A stretch of DNA of 64,000 bases from Streptomyces leeuwenhoekii (lineage in GTDB: Bacteria > Actinomycetota > Actinomycetes > Streptomycetales > Streptomycetaceae). Positions 53,020-62,818 of this stretch are shown here, in pieces. The notes beneath the pieces are model-generated. The model searched no databases. It was given only the letters and a program-made list of their open reading frames with translations, and was not told the DNA's origin. The stretch lies in contig NZ_LN831790.1 in the NCBI RefSeq assembly GCF_001013905.1, positions 1,798,001 through 1,862,000 of the forward strand, in the 5' to 3' direction. Position 1 is the first letter of the stretch. Each line of letters opens with the position of its first letter. A program made the position numbers and the translations under genes.

Positions 53020-54386
53020 CGCACCCCCTCCGCCGCCCGTGCCATCAGCGCGGTGGAGGAGCGGCCGTCCAGGTACGGCAGGAGGACCGCCTGGCCGCCC
53101 CACTCCTGGAGCAGCGCGGCCTCGGGCAGTTCGGCGCCGGCGTAGTCGCCGCCCTTGACCCACACGTCGGGGCGCAGGTCGGCCAGTAGCCGTTCGGGGG
53201 TGTCCTCGTCGAAGACGGCGACGGCGTCGACGCAGGCCAGTGCGCGCAGCACGCGGATCCGGTCGGCGAGCGGGTTGACGGGGCGGCCCTCGCCCTTGCG
53301 GCGCCGCACGGAGGCGTCGGAGTTGACGCACACCACCAGGCAGTCGCCGAGCCGCCGGGCGGCCTGGAGCAGGCCGACGTGCCCGGCGTGCAGCAGGTCG
53401 AAGCAGCCGCCCGCGGCGACCACGGTGCCGTGCTGGGCGCGGACGCGGGCGGCGAGGGCGTGCGGGTCGTCCGCGTCGGGCGGCGGCGTGGGCGTGGGCC
53501 GGGCGTCGGGGCGGGGGACGGCGCCCGCGCCGCCGGCGGCGACGAACGCCGAGGCGGCGGTGACGGCGCCCTCGACGGCCTCCCCCACCAGCGCGCCGTC
53601 GGCGAGCAGCCCGGCGGCGGTCGCGGCGAAGCGGTCGCCGGCGCCGCAGGAGTCGCCGTGGTGGGCGGCGGGCGCGGGGACGAGCAGCGGGTGCTCGCCG
53701 TAGGAGAGCAGGGCGCCCCGGGAGCCGAGGGTGACCGCGACGGCGGCGGCCCGCCACGCGCGCACCAGGGCGGCGGCGTTGCGCGCGGCGGCGCGCAGGG
53801 TGCCCGGGGGGTCGCCGTCCGGCGGGGCGAAGCCGTGGGCCTCCTTCTCGGCGGGGGTGACCAGACGGGTGCCGGGGACCGGCGGGCCGCCGCGCGGGTG
53901 CGGGTCCCACACCAGCGGGGGGCGCTCGGCGAGGACGTCGCGCAGGGCGTCGGCGGCGCCTCGGCCGTAGTCGGAGACGAGCACGGCCGGGGCGTCGCGC
54001 ACGGCGGCGCGGGCGGCGTCGGTGGCGTCGCCGACGTGCCCGCCGCCCCGGTCGAGGCGGACGACGGGCCGGTCCTGGGCCAGGACGCGGGTCTTCTCGG
54101 ACAGCGGTTCGGTCAGCGGCAGCGGGATCAGCGTCAGCCAGGGTTCCAGCAGCTCGCGCAGTTCCCGGCTGGCGGCGTCGTCGCCCATCCCGGCGACGAG
54201 GGTGACCTCGCGGCCGTCGCGGGCGGCCAGGTAGGCGGCGAGCGCCGCCCCGCCCGGCCGGACGCGTTCGGCGCACTCGGCGACGACCGGCACGGGCGCG
54301 TCGGGCGCGAGCCGGTCGGCGGAGCCGCTCAGGTCGCGGTCCAGCAGGGCGTCGCCGACCACGAGCAGCGGGGTCTTGTCAGCCAT
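53016..54386 (-). CDS. Bifunctional heptose-7-phosphate kinase / heptose-1-phosphate nucleotidyltransferase, HldE-like
   Basis: 456 aa. N-terminal PfkB kinase (about 1-300) with LLVVGDALLDRDLSGSADRL and GDSCGAGDRFAATAAG (catalytic Asp). C-terminal nucleotidyltransferase (about 320-456) with GGCFDLLHAGHVGLLQAAR (HxGH) and VNSDASVRRRKGEGRPVN. The two-domain fusion is that of HldE, which makes ADP-heptose from heptose 7-phosphate with GmhB acting between the two steps. All three enzymes are in this operon. ATG 54386 overlaps the GmhA-like gene by eight bases. Confidence 0.92.
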   Translation of the reverse strand: MADKTPLLVVGDALLDRDLSGSADRLAPDAPVPVVAECAERVRPGGAALAAYLAARDGREVTLVAGMGDDAASRELRELLEPWLTLIPLPLTEPLSEKTRVLAQDRPVVRLDRGGGHVGDATDAARAAVRDAPAVLVSDYGRGAADALRDVLAERPPLVWDPHPRGGPPVPGTRLVTPAEKEAHGFAPPDGDPPGTLRAAARNAAALVRAWRAAAVAVTLGSRGALLSYGEHPLLVPAPAAHHGDSCGAGDRFAATAAGLLADGALVGEAVEGAVTAASAFVAAGGAGAVPRPDARPTPTPPPDADDPHALAARVRAQHGTVVAAGGCFDLLHAGHVGLLQAARRLGDCLVVCVNSDASVRRRKGEGRPVNPLADRIRVLRALACVDAVAVFDEDTPERLLADLRPDVWVKGGDYAGAELPEAALLQEWGGQAVLLPYLDGRSSTALMARAAEGVR

Positions 54387-55050
54387 GCGTCCGCTCACCT
54401 CCGTAGCCGTCCTGCGCCTCACCCCCGCGGCCGCCCCGCGCCTCACCCCCGTGGCCTCCTCGTACGGTGCGGGCGGCGGCGTGTTCCAGCGCCGCGTCGA
54501 AGGCCGCGCAGACCATGTGCACCGCCACCAGGTGGATCTCCTGGACGGTGGCGGTGGTGGGCGCCTCCACGCACAGGGACTCGTCGCTGCCGGCCATCAG
54601 CGGGTTGGGGGCCGGTCCGGTCAGCGCCCACACCCGGACGCCGGCCGCGCGCGCGGCGTCGGCGGCGGAGAGCAGGTTGGCGCTGGCACCGGAGGTGGAC
54701 AGCAGCATCAGGACGTCGCCGGGGCGGCCGTGGGCGCGGACCTGGCGGGCGAACACCTCGTCGACGCCGTAGTCGTTGGCGATGGCGGTGGTGGAGGAGG
54801 TGTCGGCGTGCAGGGCGATCGCGGAGAACGGCGGCCGGTCGTCGCGGTAGCGGCCGACGATCTCGGCGGTCAGGTGCTGGGCCTGGGCGGCGCTGCCGCC
54901 GTTGCCGGCGGCCAGCAGCCGTCCGCCGCCGGACAGGACGGCGGCCAGCCGCGCGCCCCAGCGTTCGGTGATGTGCGCCGAGGCCCGGAAGCCGGTCAGC
55001 GCGTCCTGGAGTTCGTCACAGTGCCCGACGATCGGCGGGTGCACGGTCAT
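54379..55050 (-). CDS. SIS-domain phosphoheptose isomerase, GmhA-like
   Basis: 223 aa. AGNGGSAAQAQHLTAEIVGR and LSTSGASANLL are the sugar-phosphate sites; DYGVDEVFARQVRAHG and QEIHLVAVHMVCAAF are GmhA-type segments, the latter holding catalytic Glu/His. It would isomerise sedoheptulose 7-phosphate to D-glycero-D-manno-heptose 7-phosphate. An unusual Gly/Glu/Arg-rich C-terminal tail of about 25 residues contains GGHGGEARGGRGGEA repeats and is absent from the enzyme family, possibly a recent repeat expansion. Its ATG overlaps the GT4 stop (TGATG). Confidence 0.92.
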   Translation of the reverse strand: MTVHPPIVGHCDELQDALTGFRASAHITERWGARLAAVLSGGGRLLAAGNGGSAAQAQHLTAEIVGRYRDDRPPFSAIALHADTSSTTAIANDYGVDEVFARQVRAHGRPGDVLMLLSTSGASANLLSAADAARAAGVRVWALTGPAPNPLMAGSDESLCVEAPTTATVQEIHLVAVHMVCAAFDAALEHAAARTVRGGHGGEARGGRGGEAQDGYGGERTHG

Positions 55051-56267
55051 CACGCCACCTCCTTCGACAGTGCGTGGTCGGCGAGCGTCAGCCGGTAGAC
55101 CTGCTCGGCGCCGTCGGCGACGCGCCGCCAGGTGTAGTGGGCCAGGACGCGTTCGCGGCCGGCCGTGCCGTACCGGCGGCGCAGCCGTTCGTCGGCGAGG
55201 AGCGCGCGGGCGGCGTCCGCGATCGCCCCGGGGTTCTGCGGGGCCACGAGCCGTCCGGTGACGCCGTCGGCGACGGAGTCGCGGTGGCCGCCGACATCGG
55301 TGGCGAGGACGGGCACGCCGCACGCCATGGCCTCGAGCGGCACGATGCCGAAGGGCTCGTAGACGGGGGTGCACAGCACCAGGTCGGCGCTGCGGATCAG
55401 GGCGGGCATGTCGTGCGGGTCGACCGCGCCGAGCAGCCGCACCCGGTCGGCGACGCCGGTGTCCCCGGCGATCCGCAGCAGGCGGCGGGCCTCCGGGTCG
55501 GCGTCGATCGCTCCGCCGGGCGGGCCTCCCGCGACGACGAGTTCGGTGCCGGGGATGTGGGCGAGGGCGCGGATGGCCTGGTCGTATCCCTTGCGGGGGA
55601 CGAGCCGGCCGCAGGCCAGCAGCCGGTGGCGCAGCCTGCGCGGGGGCGTGCCGCCCGTGTCGGCGCCGGGGCGGAAGTGCGCGGCGTCCACGCCGCAGGG
55701 CACCACGGAGACCTGCCGGGTGGGCACGCCCATGTCGGCGAGTTCCATCACCTCGTCGGTGCAGGTCGCCAGGACGCGCTCACAGGTGCGGCCGATCTGC
55801 CGTTCGATGCCGATCCGCTCGGGCGGGCTGGTGTCCGCGGCGCCCTGGTGGCGCCGCTTGACGGTGCCCAGGGCGTGGAAGGTCTGCACGACGGGGATGC
55901 CGTGCGGGCGGGCGCCGGTGCCGGCGGCCATGCCGGACATCCAGAAGTGGGCGTGCACCACGTCGGGCCGCTCCCGCGCCCAGGCGCGCGCCAGATGGGC
56001 GCCGAAGGCGGGCATGTACGGGAACAGGTCGTCCTTGGGGACGGCCTCGGGCGGCCCGGCGGGCACGTGCTCGACCACGGCTCCGCCGGGCAGGGGCACC
56101 CGGTCGGGCAGATCGGCCGCGTCCCGGCGGGTGTAGACCGTGACGTCGTGGCCGCGCCCCGCCAGTTCCTCGGTCAGGCGGGCCACGTAGACGTTCTGGC
56201 CGCCGGCGTCGACGCCGCCGAGTGCGGCGAGCGGGCTGGCGTGCTCGGACACCATGGCGATCCTCAT
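55050..56267 (-). CDS. Family 4 glycosyltransferase (GT-B)
   Basis: 405 aa. MRIAMVSEHASPLAALGG then GGQNVYVARLTEEL resembles the N-terminal glycine loop of MshA/sucrose-synthase-like GT4 enzymes; the C-terminal nucleotide-sugar site is CTPVYEPFGIVPLEAMACGV with the EX7E pattern. Retaining transferase using a UDP- or GDP-sugar; acceptor unknown. Overlaps its neighbour by ATGA at 56264-56267. Confidence 0.92.
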   Translation of the reverse strand: MRIAMVSEHASPLAALGGVDAGGQNVYVARLTEELAGRGHDVTVYTRRDAADLPDRVPLPGGAVVEHVPAGPPEAVPKDDLFPYMPAFGAHLARAWARERPDVVHAHFWMSGMAAGTGARPHGIPVVQTFHALGTVKRRHQGAADTSPPERIGIERQIGRTCERVLATCTDEVMELADMGVPTRQVSVVPCGVDAAHFRPGADTGGTPPRRLRHRLLACGRLVPRKGYDQAIRALAHIPGTELVVAGGPPGGAIDADPEARRLLRIAGDTGVADRVRLLGAVDPHDMPALIRSADLVLCTPVYEPFGIVPLEAMACGVPVLATDVGGHRDSVADGVTGRLVAPQNPGAIADAARALLADERLRRRYGTAGRERVLAHYTWRRVADGAEQVYRLTLADHALSKEVA

Positions 56268-57214
56268 CGGGTCACCTCCTTCAGCAGCCGCTCCCAGTCG
56301 TCCAGGAAGCGGGAGACCCCGTAGCGGGCGAGAGCCGCCGCACGCGCCGCCTCGCCGACCGCGCGCGCGTGCGCCGGATCGGCCAGGAAGTCCCGTACGG
56401 CCTCGGTCAGTACGTCGATGCGGTTGGAGACCACTCCGGCGCCGGGCGGCACCGCCTCGCTCACCTCGGTGGTGGCGAGGGCGACGACGGGCATGCCCAG
56501 GTGCATGGCCTCCAGCAGGGACAGGCCGAGGGAGGTCCAGCGGACGGGGTGGACGTAGACGCGCCGCCTGGCGAGCTCGGTGTGCAGCTCGTTCTGCGGC
56601 AGGTCGAGGGTGCGGCAGCGGTCGGCGGGGACGCCGAGGTGAACGGCGAGGCCCTCGGTGCGCATGCCGAACACGTCGAGGGGGGCGGCGCGGGAGAACT
56701 CCGGCAGCAGGTCGGTGCCGGTGGTCCGGCCCCGCCGGACCGGCTCGTTGACGACGACGGCGGCGCGGTCGAGCTCGCCGCTCCAGCGGGGCCCGGGGTC
56801 GATGATGCCGTGCTCGATGACGGTGGCCGGGGCGGTGCCGCAGTCCCACATCAGGCGGTTGAAGTGGGTGACGTGGACGAGGGTGACGCCGGGGATGCCG
56901 GCGGCGGGGTGGCGGGTGTGGGGCACGTCGCCGTCGGGGGCGTTGTGCTCCAGGTAGATCAGCGGCGGGCGGCGGCCCAGCCACCGGTCGACGAGGCCGA
57001 GTTCGTGCGGGCGCTGGAGGACGACGACGTCGATCTCCTCGTCGCGCAGCCGCTCCGGCGGTACCTCGATCACCGACTCGGGCCAGTCCCAGGTGCGGGC
57101 GCGGCCCAGGCCGTCGGGCCCCCGGTCGGGGGTGACCGGGACGACGTAGGTGTGCGGGCCCTGCACGAAGGCCGTGGTCCACGAGCCGTGCACGTGCCAG
57201 ATGAGGATCCTCAT
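56264..57214 (-). CDS. GT-B fold glycosyltransferase, divergent
   Basis: 316 aa. N-terminal MRILIWHVHGSWTTAFVQG and YLEHNAPDGDVPHTRH, then C-terminal TSLGLSLLEAMHLGMPVVA with a donor-site Glu pattern, identify a GT4/GT1-like GT-B protein somewhat shorter than usual. WHVHGSW wording recurs in streptomycete glycosyltransferases of this locus type. ATG 57214 overlaps the GT9 stop. Sugar specificity unknown. Confidence 0.85.
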   Translation of the reverse strand: MRILIWHVHGSWTTAFVQGPHTYVVPVTPDRGPDGLGRARTWDWPESVIEVPPERLRDEEIDVVVLQRPHELGLVDRWLGRRPPLIYLEHNAPDGDVPHTRHPAAGIPGVTLVHVTHFNRLMWDCGTAPATVIEHGIIDPGPRWSGELDRAAVVVNEPVRRGRTTGTDLLPEFSRAAPLDVFGMRTEGLAVHLGVPADRCRTLDLPQNELHTELARRRVYVHPVRWTSLGLSLLEAMHLGMPVVALATTEVSEAVPPGAGVVSNRIDVLTEAVRDFLADPAHARAVGEAARAAALARYGVSRFLDDWERLLKEVTR

Positions 57215-58254
57215 GCTTCCCCCAGGAGCTTGTCGACGGCGGCGGCCACGTCGGTGCCGGTGACGGAGTTCAGGCACGGATGGCCGGGGACGGGGCACTC
57301 CCGGGCGCGGCTGTCCGCGCAGGGCGCGTCCTGGTCGCCGAGCAGCACGTACGGCACGCCGTACGGCCGCCAGCGCTCGGCCGGCACCACCGGTGCGAAC
57401 AGGGAGACGACCGGGGTGCCGACGGCGGCGGCCAGGTGGGCGGGGGCGGTGTTGCCGGTGACGACGGCGACGGCGCCGGCGAGGACCCCGGCCAGTTCGG
57501 GGGCCGCGGTCCGGCCGCCGAGGTCGAGGGCGTGCTCCCCCGCCACGCGGGCGGTCAGCTCCCGTTCGCCGGGGCCGCCGGTGACGACGACCCGGTGCCC
57601 GGCGGCGGTCAGTTCCCGCACCGCCTCGGCGCAGCGCTCGGGACTCCAGGCGCGGGCCGGGACGCTGGCGCCGGGGTGCAGCACGACGTACGGGCCGGGT
57701 CCGGTCAGTTCGGTGGTGGCGGGCGGCTCCAGGACCCGCAGCCGTCCGTCGTCCGGGCGGGGGAAGCCGGCCGCCTCGGCGAGTTCGAGGGCCGCCTCGG
57801 CCTCGTGGGCGTGCGGGGCGCGCCGGTGGCGCAGGTCCAGCAGGGAGCCGGGGTAGTCGACGCTGTCCGCGGCGAGGTAGCCGACGCCGGCCAGGCGCAG
57901 GACCAGGGCGGTGGGCAGCGGGGACTGGTGGAAGGAGGTCAGGATCAGGCCCGTGTCGGCGTCGATGCGGTCGGCGAGCGCGCAGATCTCGGCGCGGTCG
58001 ACGGCCGGCGGGTCGAAGCCGCCCCAGGGGGCGTCCCACACCAGCACCTCGTCCACGCCGGGCAGCAGCCGGGCGGCGGGCGCGCCGCGCGGCCCGCACA
58101 GCAGGGTGACGTGCTCGGCGCGGGCGGCGACGGCGCGGACGGCGGGCCCGGCGAGCAGGACGTCGCCGAAGCTGTCGAGCCGGGTGACGACGGCTCTCCG
58201 CACGGTCCCGGCCGTCCGCACGGGCTCCGCCTCTCTCGCGGTGCCGCCGTTCAT
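57211..58254 (-). CDS. Family 9 glycosyltransferase (heptosyltransferase-like), second copy
   Basis: 347 aa. AVVTRLDSFGDVLLAGPAVR, VVLHPGASVPARAWSPERCA and VVTGNTAPAHLAAAVGTPVV parallel the other GT9 gene. It ends with a Cys-containing segment (DSRARECPVPGHPCLN) before the last helix, also common in this family. Two GT9 enzymes beside GmhA, HldE and GmhB make sequential heptosyl transfer plausible (inference). Coupled by ATGA overlaps on both sides. Confidence 0.9.
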   Translation of the reverse strand: MNGGTAREAEPVRTAGTVRRAVVTRLDSFGDVLLAGPAVRAVAARAEHVTLLCGPRGAPAARLLPGVDEVLVWDAPWGGFDPPAVDRAEICALADRIDADTGLILTSFHQSPLPTALVLRLAGVGYLAADSVDYPGSLLDLRHRRAPHAHEAEAALELAEAAGFPRPDDGRLRVLEPPATTELTGPGPYVVLHPGASVPARAWSPERCAEAVRELTAAGHRVVVTGGPGERELTARVAGEHALDLGGRTAAPELAGVLAGAVAVVTGNTAPAHLAAAVGTPVVSLFAPVVPAERWRPYGVPYVLLGDQDAPCADSRARECPVPGHPCLNSVTGTDVAAAVDKLLGEA

Positions 58255-58862
58255 CGCGGCCTCCCGCACGGGTCGGCGGGGGGCTCGGGGGCGTAGGCCC
58301 GCTCCAGGGGGCGTTCGTCGGCCACGATCCGGCCCGCGGGCGGCCGTCCGTCGAGCACCGCGCGTACGGCGGTCAGCAGGTCCGTCGCGATGTGCTGGGC
58401 CGTCGCCGTCTCCTGCGGGCGGGTCCGCTCGTTCGGGACGAGGATGCCGTGGGCGCCGGCGCGGCGGGCGGCCTCCACGTCGGCGCCGATGTCGCCGACG
58501 ACGACGCAGTCGGCCGGGTCGGCGCAGATCCGCCCGGCTGCCCGGAGCACCAGGCCGGGCTCCGGTTTGCGGCACTGGCAGCCGTCGTCGGGGCCGTGCG
58601 GGCACACCGCCCACACGTCGAACGGGCCGAGCAGTTCGTCGACGCGCCGGTTGACGGCGCGGACGTCGGCGTCGGTGAGCAGGCCGCGGGCGACGCCGGA
58701 CTGGTTGGTGACGACGCCGGTGCGGATGCCGCGTCCGCGCAGCAGGGCGAGCGCCTCCCGGGCGCCGTCGACGGGCCGCACCCGGCCGGGGTCGCCGTTG
58801 TAGGGGACGTCGTGGACGAGGGTGCCGTCGCGGTCGAACAGGACGGCCTTGACGGGGCTCAT
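58251..58862 (-). CDS. HAD-family D,D-heptose 1,7-bisphosphate phosphatase, GmhB-like
   Basis: 203 aa. DxDxT motif in LFDRDGTLVHDVPYNGDP, VTNQSGVARG, and VVGDIGADVEAARRAGA. The zinc loop CPHGPDDGCQCRKPEPG, with Cys and His ligands, is diagnostic of GmhB rather than other small HADs such as histidinol phosphatase (which lacks the rest of this context). It removes the 7-phosphate, completing the activated-heptose route. The C-terminal 40 residues are an extension of unclear role. ATGA overlaps with both neighbours. Confidence 0.92.
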   Translation of the reverse strand: MSPVKAVLFDRDGTLVHDVPYNGDPGRVRPVDGAREALALLRGRGIRTGVVTNQSGVARGLLTDADVRAVNRRVDELLGPFDVWAVCPHGPDDGCQCRKPEPGLVLRAAGRICADPADCVVVGDIGADVEAARRAGAHGILVPNERTRPQETATAQHIATDLLTAVRAVLDGRPPAGRIVADERPLERAYAPEPPADPCGRPR

Positions 58863-59863
58863 GCGGCCACCTCCTGCCAGGCGGGGGCGTTCCGGTGCCG
58901 CCACGCCCCGCTCAGCCGGTGCCAGGTCGCGGCCGGCGGGATGAGGGCGCTGGTGACGAGCATGGTCGTCACCTCGTACCGGGTGCGGGGTCCGGGGGCG
59001 ATGCGGGCCCAGGCGAACTCGGCGGTGCCGGCGGCCCAGCCGAGCCCGGCGAGCGCGGCGGCCCGGGGGCGGCCGGCCGCGGCGAGGGCGAGGGCGGCCG
59101 CCGCGGCGGCGGTGACGGCGGCGTGCCGGCGGATCCGGCCGCGGGGGGCCACCGCCTTCTCCCACCAGTCCGGGCCGTGCAGGCGGCGCATCAGGGCGTC
59201 GTCGGCGTTGCCGCGCTGCTGGGTGAGGGAGACCCAGCGGGAGGCGGGGCGGACCGGGTGCCGGGTGGTGCGGCGGCCCTGCCGGATGCGCCAGCCGGCG
59301 GCGAGGACGCGCAGGGCGAGGTCGGCATCCTCGCGGAAGGCGCGGGTGAAGCGTTCGTCGAAGCCGCCGACCTGCTTGAGGGCCTCGGTGCGATAAGCCA
59401 TGTCGGCGGTGATCCAGCGGGCCCGTGCCAGACCGGCGGTGGCGCGTTCCCAGTCGGTGGGGCGGCGCTCGCCGGGCAGCGGGACGGCGATCACGCCCTG
59501 TACGGCCCCGGTGTCGGGGGCGGCCTCGGCGAGGTCCTGGACGAGCTGGTCGCACCAGTGGGGGCCGACCTGGACGTCGTCGTCGAGGAAGGCGGTCCAC
59601 GGCGCGGTGACCGCGCGCAGGCCCGTGTTGCGGGCGGCGGCCGGTCCGCGCCCGCCGCTGTGCAGCACCACCGTGCGGGCGCGCAGGTCGCCGAGGACAC
59701 CGAGCGGGTACTCCAGCGCGCCCGCCTCGGCCTCCGGCCCGGGCCGGTCGTCGACCAGGACGATCTGCTCGGGGCGCGGTCCCGTCGCGGCGGCGAGCGC
59801 GGCCAGGCAGTCGGCGAGCGTGTCGCGCGCGAGGGTGGGGATCACGACGGCGTACGAGGTCAT
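58859..59863 (-). CDS. Family 2 glycosyltransferase with C-terminal hydrophobic region
   Basis: 334 aa. VVIPTLARDTLADCLAALAA, VLVDDRPGP, LDDDVQVGPHW (DxD) and FREDADLALRVLAAGWRI mark a GT2 of the rhamnosyl/mannosyl type. After residue 235 one or two hydrophobic Ala-rich helices follow, suggesting membrane association. Overlaps carbamoyltransferase and GmhB genes by ATGA. Donor unknown. Confidence 0.9.
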   Translation of the reverse strand: MTSYAVVIPTLARDTLADCLAALAAATGPRPEQIVLVDDRPGPEAEAGALEYPLGVLGDLRARTVVLHSGGRGPAAARNTGLRAVTAPWTAFLDDDVQVGPHWCDQLVQDLAEAAPDTGAVQGVIAVPLPGERRPTDWERATAGLARARWITADMAYRTEALKQVGGFDERFTRAFREDADLALRVLAAGWRIRQGRRTTRHPVRPASRWVSLTQQRGNADDALMRRLHGPDWWEKAVAPRGRIRRHAAVTAAAAAALALAAAGRPRAAALAGLGWAAGTAEFAWARIAPGPRTRYEVTTMLVTSALIPPAATWHRLSGAWRHRNAPAWQEVAA

Positions 59864-61494
59864 GCGAACGCCTTCCCACGACGGATCGCGAACGGTCCGA
59901 GGGCCAGCAGGTCCACGGGGGCGGACCCGAAGCACTCCAGGGCGTCGCGCGGGTCGTCGACCATGGGCCGGCCGGCGGTGTTGAGGCTGGTGTTGACGAC
60001 GACGGGCAGTCCGGTGCGCCGCTCGAAGGCGGCGAGCATGCGGGCGACGAGCGGTTCGCGGCGTTCCTCGACGGTCTGGATGCGGGCGGTGCCGTCCACG
60101 TGGACGACGGCCGGGATGCGGTCCCGCCAGGCGGCGGCGACGTCGTGGACGAAGAGCATGTAGGGGCTCGGGACGGGCCCGTCGAAGATCCCGGCGGCGC
60201 GGTCGGCCAGGACCATCGGGGCGACCGGCCGGAACTCCTCGCGGCCCTTGACGTGGTTGAGGCGTTCCAGGTTCTCCGCGCGGCCCGGGTGCGCCAGCAG
60301 GGAGCGGTGCCCGAGGGCGCGGGGTCCGTACTCGCTGCGGCCCTGGAACCAGGCGACGATGCCGTCCCGGGCCAGTTCCTCGGCGACGGTCTCGGCGATG
60401 TCGTCGGGTTCCTCGTAGGGGACGGCGGCCGTCTCCAGCCAGGCGCGCAGTTCCTCGTCGCTCCAGCCGCGGCCGAGGTCGGCGCCGGGGATGGGCTGCG
60501 GGGCGCCTTCCTGCGCGGCCAGGTGCAGGGCGCCGCCGAGGGCGGTGCCGGCGTCACCGGCGGCGGGCTGCACCCACACCCGCCGGTACGGGCCCTGCCT
60601 GGCGATCCGTGAGTTGGCGACGCAGTTGAGGGCGACGCCGCCCGCCATGGTGAGAGTCTCCCCGCCGGCCTCGCGGTGCAGCCAGCCGACGAGGTCCAGC
60701 AGGGTCTCCTCCAGGACGGCCTGGGCGCTGGCGGCGAGGTCGGCGTGGTCCCGCGTCCAGTCCTCGCCCTCGGCGCGGGCCGGGGCGAACGCGGCCCAGT
60801 CGACGCCGTGGGCGTGGAATCCCCCGTCGCCGGTGGCGTGGACGTGTTCGCGCAGCTTCTCCAGGAAGCGGGGCTTGCCGTAGGAGGCGAGGGCCATCAC
60901 CTTGAACTCGTCGCTGCTGCGCAGGAAGCCGAGGTGCTCGGTCAGTTCCTCGTAGACCAGGCCGAGGGAGTGCGGCAGCGCCTGGGCGGACAGGGTGTCG
61001 AGCTTGCCGTCGCGGTAGCGGCCGGCCAGGTGGGAGGCGCACTCGCCGCGGCCGTCCAGGACGAGGACGTCGTTGTCGGGGTGCGGGGAGGCGGGGCCCG
61101 CGGAGGCGGCGTGCGCCACGTGGTGCGGGACGAAGACGACCTGCTCGGGGTCGAGTCCGGGCAGCGCCTCGGCGAGGAACTCGGGGGCGCGGCGGGCGTA
61201 CTCCAGGCGCAGCGGGTCCCAGGGGTCGTCCAGGCCCATGTCGCGGGCGGGACGGGCGAGCCGGGGGTCGAAGGAGTAGGCGACGGCGTCCAGCTCGCCG
61301 GGCCGTATCCCGGCGTACTCCAGGCACCAGCGCGCCGACAGCTCCGGTACCTCCCAGGCGGAGAACGGCACCGGCCGCTTGCCGTGCTTGCGGCGGCTGA
61401 AGCGCTCCTCCTCGGCGGCGGCAACGGTCCTGCCGTCGACGACGAGGGCGGCGGCCGGGTCGTGGAACAGGGCGTTGATACCGAGGATGCGCAT
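59860..61494 (-). CDS. Carbamoyltransferase (NodU/CmcH family)
   Basis: 544 aa. Two-domain enzyme: the N-terminal Kae1-like part (ILGINALFHDPAAALVVDG, HHVAHAASAG, SSDEFKVMALASYGKP, MAGGVALNCVANS) and C-terminal YrdC-like part with FQGRSEYGPRALGHRSLLA and VVNTSLNTAGRPMVD. Uses carbamoyl phosphate and ATP to put an O-carbamoyl group on a hydroxyl of a sugar or natural product; nodulation-factor and antibiotic enzymes are relatives. First gene of the 11-gene heptose operon, so it probably decorates the glycan. ATG 61494 follows GGAG. Confidence 0.93.
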   Translation of the reverse strand: MRILGINALFHDPAAALVVDGRTVAAAEEERFSRRKHGKRPVPFSAWEVPELSARWCLEYAGIRPGELDAVAYSFDPRLARPARDMGLDDPWDPLRLEYARRAPEFLAEALPGLDPEQVVFVPHHVAHAASAGPASPHPDNDVLVLDGRGECASHLAGRYRDGKLDTLSAQALPHSLGLVYEELTEHLGFLRSSDEFKVMALASYGKPRFLEKLREHVHATGDGGFHAHGVDWAAFAPARAEGEDWTRDHADLAASAQAVLEETLLDLVGWLHREAGGETLTMAGGVALNCVANSRIARQGPYRRVWVQPAAGDAGTALGGALHLAAQEGAPQPIPGADLGRGWSDEELRAWLETAAVPYEEPDDIAETVAEELARDGIVAWFQGRSEYGPRALGHRSLLAHPGRAENLERLNHVKGREEFRPVAPMVLADRAAGIFDGPVPSPYMLFVHDVAAAWRDRIPAVVHVDGTARIQTVEERREPLVARMLAAFERRTGLPVVVNTSLNTAGRPMVDDPRDALECFGSAPVDLLALGPFAIRRGKAFA

Positions 61495-61620
61495 GGGCGG
61501 TGCTCCGTCCGGGACGGCGGGTGGGTCGTGCGGGCCTTTCGGCGGTCATCCGGTGACGTCTGTCGGTTCCTGGGGCTGGTGTGTCGGTGGTGCCCTTGGG
61601 CTCGCGGGTGCCGCGGGGCG

Positions 61621-61691
61621 GCTGTCTCAAACACTTGGAGACAGCTCAATTACGGAAAGACCCGGACATATCACCATCTGTGGCAGATGGT
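61621..61691. promoter_or_regulatory. Two inverted repeats between the SDR gene and the glycan operon
   Basis: GCTGTCTC-N9-GAGACAGC (61621-61645, 8-bp arms) and ACCATCTG-TGG-CAGATGGT (61673-61691, 8-bp arms). The second is close to the SDR stop and may terminate it; the first is a plausible operator for the 11-gene operon that starts at 61494. Neither is assigned to a protein. Confidence 0.45.
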
Positions 61692-61711
61692 CCCGCGATA
61701 AACGGTCCGGC

Positions 61712-62689
<978 letters not shown>

Positions 62690-62779
62690 GGGGCTCTCCT
62701 CACTCTCGCCGTCACGTGCGTGTCCGCGCGAGTAACCCGGTGAGCACCCCGACTACCTCGAACCGAAGTTCGACGATCA

Positions 62780-62811
62780 CTATACACTGCATCTATACTC
62801 GATATGTATAG
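62780..62811 (+). promoter_or_regulatory. Promoter/operator of NodB-domain lipoprotein gene
   Basis: CTATAC-N7-GTATAG (62793-62811) is a perfect palindrome overlapping the -10 hexamer TATACT (62794-62799). A third half-site CTATAC lies at 62780-62785, with the same 13-bp spacing. The pattern suits a GntR- or PadR-type repressor, none of which is adjacent. Confidence 0.55.
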
Positions 62812-62818
62812 TCCTCGC

